Assembly: GCA_031553235.1 (NCBI GenBank)
Contig: JAVBLS010000006.1
Coordinates: 1-64,000 of the forward strand
From: Frigididesulfovibrio sp031553235
GTDB lineage: Bacteria; Desulfobacterota; Desulfovibrionia; Desulfovibrionales; Desulfovibrionaceae
Reading direction: 5' to 3'
DNA length: 64,000 bases
Position numbers and translations under genes: made by a program
The notes under the pieces: generated by a model
What the model saw: the letters and a program-made list of their open reading frames with translations, nothing else
What the model was told of the DNA's origin: nothing
Database searches by the model: none
Part shown: piece after piece, positions 58,601-64,000 of the stretch
Numbering within the stretch: position 1 is the first letter of the stretch
Layout of the letters: every line of letters begins with the position of its first letter

Positions 58601-58789
58601 CACCGTGTCGGCCATGAGTTGCGGCCCTGCGCCGGGGTAGGCCGTCTGCACCTGGATGGTGGGATAGTCTATCTCCGGCAGGGCGGAAACCGGCAGCAAT
58701 CCGTGCGCGATGATGCCGGAAAGCAACAGCGCAATTGCCAGCAACGTGGTGGCGATGGGCCGTTCAATAAAAATTCGCGACGGGTTCAC
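55628..58789 (-). CDS. mdtB: RND efflux transporter permease, MdtB-type
   Basis: A 1053-residue pump protein if started at GTG 58789 (GGAG just upstream), giving VNPSRIFIERPIATTLLAIA, the family N-terminus. An ATG at 58840 would add 17 residues and overlap the MFP gene. LTLMSLAIATGFVVDDAIVV, then IENISRYREMG carries the TM4 aspartates. GLILLIGIVKKNAIMMVDFA and LFGALPLMLGTGMGSELRNP are C-terminal blocks. The stop is directly next to the MdtC start. The paralogous arrangement is characteristic of bile-salt or novobiocin-type Mdt pumps. Confidence 0.95.
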   Translation of the reverse strand: MNPSRIFIERPIATTLLAIALLLSGIIAHGLLPVSALPEIDYPTIQVQTAYPGAGPQLMADTVTAPLEGQFGQMSGLEQMTSASSAGHSVITLLFSLDVPLDVAVQEVQAAINAANNLLPADLPTPPTYNKVNPADPPILTLAITSPSLSIAELSDYADTRLAPKISQVNGVGLVTMSGGQRPAVRVQVNPTALSARGLTLEDVRAAIGDANINQAKGSFDGSRRAFTIDVNDRLLNPRDYLDLVIGYNNGTAVHLRDVAEVERGPEDARLRAWVNKTQAVLLNVQRQPGANVLQTAQTVKDLLPTLRRSLPAAAHISVLTDRTVTIQASVDDVQFELILSVVLVALVTFLFLHNWRATIIPTVAVPLSLVGSFGVMYLAGFSLNNLTLMSLAIATGFVVDDAIVVIENISRYREMGLPPREAALKGAQQIGFTIISLTFSLVAVLIPLLFMRDVVGRLFREFAVTLAFSILLSAVVSLTLTPMMCASLLRDEHKEGHVARLLTAFFDRAVAAYDRGLQWVFRRQGLTLLIAVFTLGLSVWLYIVVPKGFLPEQDTGVLQGITVAQRTVSFAGMSTLQRQVADTVLQDPAVESLSSFIGVDGVNTTLNSGRMLINLKPLDQRERAPAVIARLHERLAALPGISLYLQPVQDLTIDADVGRARYSFTIDSVRAEDLDLWAPRLMAAMRQSPDLADVSGGLPGDGLQAYLRVDKDSAARLGVTMADVDNSLYTAFGQRQVSTIFAESNQYRVVLEVPSAFRSGPAALNDIYVPSASGRPVLLSAFARLEERPAPPVVVRHGQFSAANISFNLKPGVSLERAVSAVNEAAGRIHLPPTVQITFQGAAAAFQSSLGGTAWLLLAAVFAVYIVLGVLYESYLHPVTILSTLPSAGVGALLALMFKGLSLDVVSIIGLILLIGIVKKNAIMMVDFALAAERDEGKTPLEAIHQACLQRFRPILMTTMAALFGALPLMLGTGMGSELRNPLGLTMVGGLLFSQVLTLFTTPVIYLAFDRLSIAGRRFVSGNRRRLRVASRRRRQLHAVKRQRPKATGQGK

Positions 58790-58823
58790 GCTCCGCTCTC
58801 CCCCGGGAAGTTGCGGGTGTTTT

Positions 58824-60053
58824 TCATGCTCCCGGAACACCTCCGGCGGGGAGCGCCTTGGCTGCCGGCGTGCCGCTGCTTTGCACCTCCACCGGGGTGC
58901 CGTCGCCCAATTGGTCCAGACCCTCCACCACCACGCGCTCGCCGGGCGAAAGGCCTTCGGCCACGACCGTGCGCGTATCGTCGCCGGGGCCGAGGGTCAC
59001 CCGGCGCATCCGGGCTGCATCCCGGCCGTCCTTGCTTTGCACCGCATAGACATACGGCCCTTGCGAGCCGAGCAGGACGGCCGTGGTGGGAATTATGCAA
59101 ACGCCTTTTTCCGTGGCCGCAAGCACACGGGCGTTGACAAACTGGTTGGGGAACAGGGAGTCGTCCAGATTGGCGAATTCCGCCCGCAGCCGCACGGTGC
59201 CCGTGGACGTGTCGATACGGTTGTCCAGCGAAACCACCTTGCCCACGGCCAAAAGTTGTTTACGGGTGCGGTCCCAGGCTTCCACCCGCAGGGCGGAATT
59301 TTCGTGCATGGCCGCGCGTATCGCGGGCAGTTGCGTGTCGGTAACGGTGAAGATCACCGTAATCGGGCGCACCTGGGTGATGTCCACCAATCCCGTGGCC
59401 GCGGACGCATGGACCATGTTCCCGACGTCCAGGCCGCGCAGACCCACCCTGCCGCCGATGGGGGCGGTGATGCGGCTGTATTCTATTTGTAGGGCCGCCG
59501 CATCCATCTGGGCCTTGTCGGTGATCACCGCGCCCTCATACTGGCCCACCAGGGACTGGTTGTTGTCCACTTCCTGGGCCGTGGTGGAGTCTTGCTTGAT
59601 CAAAATTTTCGAACGGGTCAGGTTCTGCCTGGCGTTGCGCAGCAAAGCCTGGTCGCGCCCCAGCTGCCCTTTGGCCTGATCAAGCTGGGCCTGATACGGA
59701 CGGGGGTCGATTTGGGCCAAAAGATCTCCGGCTTCCACCATCTGCCCTTCGCTGAAGTGCAGGCTCTGCAGTTGCCCGTCCACCCGGCTGGTCACAGTGA
59801 CGGTGTTCAGGGGCGTTACCGTGCCGAGGCTTGCGTAATAAACGTCGAAATCGCCGCGCGCGGCTTCTTCCACCCGCACCGGCACCGCCGGCGAAGGCTT
59901 GTGGCCTTCGTTGGAGGCGGTAAAAGAACCGCCGCCCATCGGGCCGAAGCGAAACAGCAGCACCAGAGCCAGACAAATGCCCCCCCCGAGCAGCAACTGC
60001 CTGCGTCGGCGGCCGCCGCTGCGGGGAACACCGGGCAAAGCGGGTGACGACAT
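58824..60053 (-). CDS. mdtA: RND efflux membrane-fusion protein, MdtA-type
   Basis: A 409-residue periplasmic adaptor anchored by an N-terminal membrane segment (LLLGGGICLALVLLFRFGPM). The lipoyl halves flank an alpha-hairpin: SRVDGQLQSLHFSEGQMVEA, then GDLLAQIDPRPYQAQLDQAK, and later AALQIEYSRITAPIGGRVGL. Beta-barrel and membrane-proximal domains follow (RPITVIFTVTDTQLPAIRAA; VVVEGLDQLGDGTPVEV). It links the RND permeases to the outer-membrane factor. It is first in the operon mdtA-mdtB-mdtC-OMF; the 200-base region upstream probably holds the promoter. No regulator gene is adjacent. Confidence 0.96.
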   Translation of the reverse strand: MSSPALPGVPRSGGRRRRQLLLGGGICLALVLLFRFGPMGGGSFTASNEGHKPSPAVPVRVEEAARGDFDVYYASLGTVTPLNTVTVTSRVDGQLQSLHFSEGQMVEAGDLLAQIDPRPYQAQLDQAKGQLGRDQALLRNARQNLTRSKILIKQDSTTAQEVDNNQSLVGQYEGAVITDKAQMDAAALQIEYSRITAPIGGRVGLRGLDVGNMVHASAATGLVDITQVRPITVIFTVTDTQLPAIRAAMHENSALRVEAWDRTRKQLLAVGKVVSLDNRIDTSTGTVRLRAEFANLDDSLFPNQFVNARVLAATEKGVCIIPTTAVLLGSQGPYVYAVQSKDGRDAARMRRVTLGPGDDTRTVVAEGLSPGERVVVEGLDQLGDGTPVEVQSSGTPAAKALPAGGVPGA

Positions 60054-60168
60054 GGGGTACCTCCGAATAAGCGGTGAAGGAGTCCTTTAGCCTACCCCCC
60101 TGCAAGGGAATTTCCACTATATTTTGCCAAGACTCGGATTTTTCTTGCCAAATGCTCGGCCCCCAACG

Positions 60169-60204
60169 AAAAGGCCGTCCCTGGTGAACCCGGGGCGGCC
60201 TTTC
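60169..60204 (-). terminator. Terminator of the nucleoside/sugar ABC operon
   Basis: AAAGGCCGTCCC and GGGGCGGCCTTT (plus-strand view, one mismatch) flank a loop of about 10 bases, with T residues on both sides. It lies 50 bases beyond the last gene of the leftward ABC operon. Confidence 0.8.
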
Positions 60205-60254
60205 TTTTCCGGTCGGGCAGTCGTTGCGCCGAGCCTATTCTTACAGCGCCACGC

Positions 60255-60629
60255 CTATTCCTCCACTGAGGTCTCTTGGGTCATGAACGCTTCGGCCACG
60301 TTGATTTTCGGTTGATCGCCCAGATCCCGCAGAGAAAAGGGAATCCTCTTGCTTTCAATGACCTTGTTGTTTTCGTCCAGAATGTCGATTTGCAGCACCT
60401 TGTCCCGCCGGGAAGCCTCGGTCGGAATCTGATCGCCTTCCAGCAGCAGCACCGGCTCATGATCGCCGATGATCACGTTCACGGCCTCAATGCCGGGCCG
60501 TTTTTCGCCGTGCAGCTCAAAGGGCAGGTTTTCCAGCATCACAATATAGGCCTTGCCGGACAGGTAGCAGTACCAGCCCAGGCCAACCAAGGCCAACACC
60601 AGGCAGCAGTTCACAATAATCCGTTTCAT
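60255..60629 (-). CDS. Small single-pass membrane protein at the end of an ABC operon
   Basis: A 124-residue protein with one N-terminal membrane segment (IIVNCCLVLALVGLGWYCYL) and a periplasmic-side domain of about 95 residues. ENLPFELHGEKRPGIEAVNV, then LLEGDQIPTEASRRDKVLQ suggest a small beta-rich fold. The start overlaps the stop of the second permease (ATGA), so it is translationally coupled to the transporter. The family is not recognised; an accessory subunit of the transporter is an inference from coupling. Confidence 0.75.
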   Translation of the reverse strand: MKRIIVNCCLVLALVGLGWYCYLSGKAYIVMLENLPFELHGEKRPGIEAVNVIIGDHEPVLLLEGDQIPTEASRRDKVLQIDILDENNKVIESKRIPFSLRDLGDQPKINVAEAFMTQETSVEE

Positions 60630-61738
60630 GCCGCTTCCTCCCGCGGGCCGCCGCGCAGCCCGGCCCGGGCCCGCTCCTTGTCGGAGTGCCTGCGCCAGGC
60701 GTGCAGCACCAGGGCCAGGGCGATGATCGCGTAGGAGACGAAGACCCGGAAGTATTCGCCAATCTGGGCGTCGCCCACCAGGTATTTGCCGGCCATGGGT
60801 GAAATCACGAACATCAGGTGGAACAGAACCACGCCCGCGAACACGTTCAGAATCGAGGCCCGGGCCACGGTGGCCCCGCCGACCAGGAGCGAGGCGATGG
60901 CGTACACCCCGGCCTGTTCGTGACTGTTGTAGGTGTTCAGGGTGCCGACGTTCTGCAGAAAAATAATCTGCCCGTAACAGGCCAGCACCGTGGAAATGAT
61001 AATCGCGAGCACCCGGGTGCGCATCACCCGGATGCCGGCCGCCCGGGCCACGGCCATGTCTTCGCCCACGGCCCGCATGTCTTGCCCGAGCTTGGTCCGG
61101 CGAAACCACCAGACAAACACGCAGAACAGGGCAATGACCAGGAAGGTGGCCAGGGGAATCTCAATGCCGCCGATGTTGCACGGAATGAGCGTATCCAGAC
61201 TGCGGCGGATGCCCTCCAGGTTGGTCACGTTGCGGATGCCGTAGCCGCGCGAGAGTACCATCTCGGGACTGCGGATCGGCACCACGCTGCCGAAACCATA
61301 GAGCACCACCAACTGGTACACGCCGTTCATGAAAAAGCCCAGAATATAGGCCGTGACCATTTCGCGACCGATGGCCTTGTTCAGCACCACGCCGCAGAGC
61401 CAGCCGAAGAGGATGGCCAGGGGCGTGGACAAAAGCGCGGCCAGGACCATGCCGTGCAGGCCCATGACGTGCCAGTCGCTGATGAAGATCAGCCCGATCT
61501 GCCCGGCCATGGCCCCCAGGACCATGCCGAAGTTCAGGCCCATGCCGGCCATGATCGGAATGAGCAGCGAGAGCACCAGAAAAGAGTTGCGCGCCAGACG
61601 GATGAGCATTTCCTGAATCAGGTAGCTTGCCGAAAACTGCGAAAGGGGAACGGCCAGGGCGCTGACCACCAGAAAGACAATGGGCACGGCGCCGCGGACC
61701 AGGAATTGCCGCGTTTTTTCAGAAGTCGTAGTCGTCAT
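60626..61738 (-). CDS. ABC transporter permease, branched/simple-sugar (BPD_transp_2) type
   Basis: A 370-residue inner-membrane protein with eight to ten hydrophobic segments. IMAGMGLNFGMVLGAMAGQI near residue 65 and RTKLGQDMRAVGEDMAVARA, then AGIRVMRTRVLAIIISTVLA (ATPase-contact loop with the typical GxNxxAARxAGI pattern in altered form) identify the RbsC/YufQ-type family. The start overlaps the stop of the preceding permease. The C-terminal tail is basic (HAWRRHSDKERARAGLRGGP). Confidence 0.9.
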   Translation of the reverse strand: MTTTTSEKTRQFLVRGAVPIVFLVVSALAVPLSQFSASYLIQEMLIRLARNSFLVLSLLIPIMAGMGLNFGMVLGAMAGQIGLIFISDWHVMGLHGMVLAALLSTPLAILFGWLCGVVLNKAIGREMVTAYILGFFMNGVYQLVVLYGFGSVVPIRSPEMVLSRGYGIRNVTNLEGIRRSLDTLIPCNIGGIEIPLATFLVIALFCVFVWWFRRTKLGQDMRAVGEDMAVARAAGIRVMRTRVLAIIISTVLACYGQIIFLQNVGTLNTYNSHEQAGVYAIASLLVGGATVARASILNVFAGVVLFHLMFVISPMAGKYLVGDAQIGEYFRVFVSYAIIALALVLHAWRRHSDKERARAGLRGGPREEAA

Positions 61739-62778
61739 GAGCGCACCTTGGACACCCGGGTCAGGGCATAGAGAATCATGCCGTTGGAAACAATAATGCG
61801 GATGACCTCGGACATGTCGGTCTGGATCATGCTGTTGATCACCGAGGGAGTCATGGTCAGGATGCCTTGAAACAAAATGGTGCCCACAATCACGTTGGCG
61901 ATGCCTGCCTTCTTGACCGAGGCCCCGCCCAGCAAGATGGCGGCCACGGCCGGGAAGGCCATGTAAAACGGCCCCAGGTACAACTGGATGAAGCCGAAGC
62001 TCTGCTCATACATGATGATCCCGATGGCCCCGAGCACCGTGGACAGAACCACCGAAAGCACCCGCATGCGCTCGGTGTTCACCCCGCTGGCCCTGGCGAA
62101 CTCCGGGTTGGAGCCGGTGGTGGTCATGGCCGTGCCCGTGCGGGTGCGCATGAACAGCCACATCAGCCCGCACATCAGGAAAAAGAACAGGAACATGCCG
62201 GTGGGAAAGTAAAAGAACTCGCCCAACTGCAGGGCCCCGATGCCGCCGATGGCATGCTGCCAGAAAGCCTCGATCGAGATGGTCGTGCGCAGACCCTGTC
62301 CGGCATAGCCCCAGACCATGTTCGGGCTGGAATAGGGCAGCATCAGCCACATGATGCACATGAAGGCCACGGACGAGAAGCCCACGTAAGTGGCGATCAT
62401 CATCTCCTCGCCCTTGACCCGGTTGAGCAGCAGGCCGTAGCCCCAGCCCAGAACCACCGCGATGGGCACGGCAATACCCATGGCGGTCAGGATGCCGGGC
62501 AGGCCGGTTGTGCCCAGTTCCACGCTGGTCACGGCCCCGAGCAGCCCGGCGATGATCCCTAGGGGCAGGCCGAAGTTCAGGCCGCAGCCGGACTGGATCA
62601 TCGGCACCATGGCCAGGACCATGACCCCGTTCATGCCGAAGCGCACCAGGGTGTCGCCGATGGAGGCGTCGAGACGCACATTGACGAACGGCGCGAGAAT
62701 GAACAACAAAACCAGGAAACAGGCGATCAGCACACGCGGCCAGCCCGCCTCCTCTATAAATTTACGCAAGCTTTTCAT
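61735..62778 (-). CDS. ABC transporter permease, branched/simple-sugar (BPD_transp_2) type
   Basis: A 347-residue paralogue of the next permease. It starts MKSLRKFIEEAGWPRVLIAC at 62778, overlapping the ATPase stop (ATGA). IQSGCGLNFGLPLGIIAGLL and MTTTGSNPEFARASGVNTER, then MRVLSVVLSTVLGAIGIIMY are the matching family motifs. Two different permeases with one tandem ATPase is the arrangement of nucleoside-type (YufOPQ) and related sugar transporters. Confidence 0.9.
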   Translation of the reverse strand: MKSLRKFIEEAGWPRVLIACFLVLLFILAPFVNVRLDASIGDTLVRFGMNGVMVLAMVPMIQSGCGLNFGLPLGIIAGLLGAVTSVELGTTGLPGILTAMGIAVPIAVVLGWGYGLLLNRVKGEEMMIATYVGFSSVAFMCIMWLMLPYSSPNMVWGYAGQGLRTTISIEAFWQHAIGGIGALQLGEFFYFPTGMFLFFFLMCGLMWLFMRTRTGTAMTTTGSNPEFARASGVNTERMRVLSVVLSTVLGAIGIIMYEQSFGFIQLYLGPFYMAFPAVAAILLGGASVKKAGIANVIVGTILFQGILTMTPSVINSMIQTDMSEVIRIIVSNGMILYALTRVSKVRS

Positions 62779-64000
62779 GCCGTGGCGCTCTCCGCTTCTT
62801 CCTCTGTGCCCAGCAGCAGACAGCCGAAAACTTCGGAAGGTTCCTGGGCGGGCCGGATGCCCACAATTCTTCCCTTGTCCACAATGGCGATACGGTCGCA
62901 GATGGAGCGCAGCTCTTCGAGTTCGGAAGAGATCATCACCACGGTCATGCCCTGCTCGCGGTTGTAGCGCTTCAGGGTGTCCAGAACCACTTTTTTGGCT
63001 CCCACGTCGATGCCCCGGGTGGGCTCGGCCACGAAAAGCAACTTGGGCCGGGTGATGAAGGCCTTGGCCAGGCAAACCTTCTGCTGGTTGCCGCCGGAAA
63101 GTTCCTGCACAGGCTGGCGCTCATGCAGGCACTTGATTTCCAATTCTTTGATGTAGCGCCGGGCCTCTTCGGCAATGACCTTTTCGTCGCGAATGCGCAG
63201 CAGCCCGCCGAGCAGGGGTTTCAAAAACTCGCCCTTGGTCTGCAGGGCGGTGAAGATGATGTTCCAGGCAATGGACTCTTCCAGCAGCAGGCCCACTCCC
63301 CGACGGTCCTCGAACACGGCCGAAATGCCCGCGGCCAAGGGAGCGATCGGACGATTGAGGGCGATCTCTCTGCCCTCAAAGCACACCAGACCGCCGGCCG
63401 CGTGCAGGCCCATGATCCCGTTGGCGATGCCCAGCTTGCCCTGCCCGGCCATACCGCCGATGCCGAAAATTTCGCCTTCGTGCACCGTAAAGGTCACGTC
63501 GCGCACGGTTTCCCCCGGCATGTCCACCCAAAGGTGCTCCACTTCAAACAGTGGCCGGCCCGGCTCTCTGGGGCTCTCGTCCTGCCGGCCGGCACCGTCA
63601 ATCTTACGGCCGACCATGCTGTTGGTGATCCGGCGCACCGAGGTTGCGGACGGCTCGGTCTCGAGCACCACCTCACCGTCGCGCAAGATGACGATCTGGT
63701 CGCAGACGCTCATGATCTCATGCAGGCGATGGGTGATGAAGATGATGGAAATGCCCATGCCGGCCAGGCGGCGCATGGACTGGAGCAAAATTTCGGCCTC
63801 GGTCTCGGTGAGCACGGCCGTGGGCTCATCCAGCACCAAAAGCCTGGTGCCGCTGCGTTCGATTTCCCGGGCAATCTCGGTGAACTGCTTGTAGCCGACG
63901 GGCAGCTCGCTGACCAGGGTGTTGCCGTCCAGCGCGACGTTGAGCTTGCGCACTGCCTCGGCCGCGCGCTCGGCCATCTTCGGCCGGTCCAGGGTGCGCA
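62775..64000 (-). CDS. Sugar/nucleoside ABC transporter tandem ATPase (5' end outside window)
   Basis: At least 408 codons are visible and the frame continues through 64000; the full protein should have about 500. The first ABC domain shows only its end here: RLLVLDEPTAVLTETEAEIL (Walker B) and IIFITHRLHEIMSVCDQI. The second (from about 63555) has a degenerate Walker A (GGMAGQGKLGIANGIMG), the signature LSGGNQQKVCLAKAFI and Walker B LLFVAEPTRGIDVGAKK. A degenerate second site is usual in RbsA/YufO-type ATPases. It is upstream of two permeases with overlapping junctions; the binding protein is presumably further upstream, outside the window. Confidence 0.93.
   Translation of the reverse strand, partial: RTLDRPKMAERAAEAVRKLNVALDGNTLVSELPVGYKQFTEIAREIERSGTRLLVLDEPTAVLTETEAEILLQSMRRLAGMGISIIFITHRLHEIMSVCDQIVILRDGEVVLETEPSATSVRRITNSMVGRKIDGAGRQDESPREPGRPLFEVEHLWVDMPGETVRDVTFTVHEGEIFGIGGMAGQGKLGIANGIMGLHAAGGLVCFEGREIALNRPIAPLAAGISAVFEDRRGVGLLLEESIAWNIIFTALQTKGEFLKPLLGGLLRIRDEKVIAEEARRYIKELEIKCLHERQPVQELSGGNQQKVCLAKAFITRPKLLFVAEPTRGIDVGAKKVVLDTLKRYNREQGMTVVMISSELEELRSICDRIAIVDKGRIVGIRPAQEPSEVFGCLLLGTEEEAESATA

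Overview
The window is GC-rich chromosomal DNA with dense, often overlapping operons (ATGA and TGATG stop/start junctions are common). Gene content fits a sulfate-reducer-like member of the Desulfovibrionaceae (Desulfobacterota): HypF hydrogenase maturation, a molybdate locus with an HTH-plus-periplasmic-binding regulator, an MdtABC-type efflux operon, [4Fe-4S]-type PurF and lipopolysaccharide-related KdsD. The assignment is an inference from gene content and protein style, not a database result. No rRNA, CRISPR array, intact insertion sequence or plasmid/phage replication gene was seen.

Layout. 1-2461 is an accessory patch: two tandem paralogous membrane proteins, a gutted tyrosine integrase and an AT-rich stretch. 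2462-7548 has an ADP-ribosylglycohydrolase-like gene, hypF and a GT92-like glycosyltransferase. 8051-19486 carries carB and then a tight run purF-kdsD-thioesterase/ACT fusion-creD-der-histidine kinase. 19794-21372 holds three lipoproteins, two of them paralogous. 21472-24498 (minus) has a DUF2156 protein coupled to a MATE transporter, and sodC. 24766-29699 is the conserved rpmH-rnpA-yidD-yidC-jag-mnmE cluster. 29776-32801 (minus) has a TudS-like DUF523 protein, an amino-acid ABC permease and binding protein without an ATPase, and a Sel1-repeat protein. 33040-36384 has a frameshifted unknown gene, a phenylacetate-CoA ligase and rlmN. 36405-40147 is modABC with a divergent regulator. 40229-43274 is an RdgC-like protein split into two genes, then DppB/DppC-type permeases. 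43387-47864 has aroA, tRNA-His, a DEAD-box helicase, a UPF0173 hydrolase and tRNA-Arg. 48141-50827 has a cardiolipin synthase and a multidomain methyltransferase. 51017-60053 (minus) is an mdtABC plus outer-membrane-factor operon. 60255-64000 (minus) is a nucleoside/sugar-type ABC operon ending in a small membrane protein; its ATPase runs off the window.

The most unusual material is between genes. There are several structured, MITE-like intergenic elements. Two copies of one ~115-base repeat, at 35070-35185 and 37948-38060, keep an internal hairpin through paired base changes and sit in the same orientation relative to the genes downstream (rlmN and modB). A three-hairpin element with terminal inverted repeats lies between modB and modC and supplies the ModB C-terminus; a degenerate relative follows the methyltransferase at 50826. 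Two further long inverted repeats lie between carB and purF and just downstream of the helicase gene.

Among proteins, the points most worth following are the hotdog thioesterase-ACT fusion, the two-piece RdgC, the methyltransferase with a degenerate P-loop domain, and the integrase remnant.
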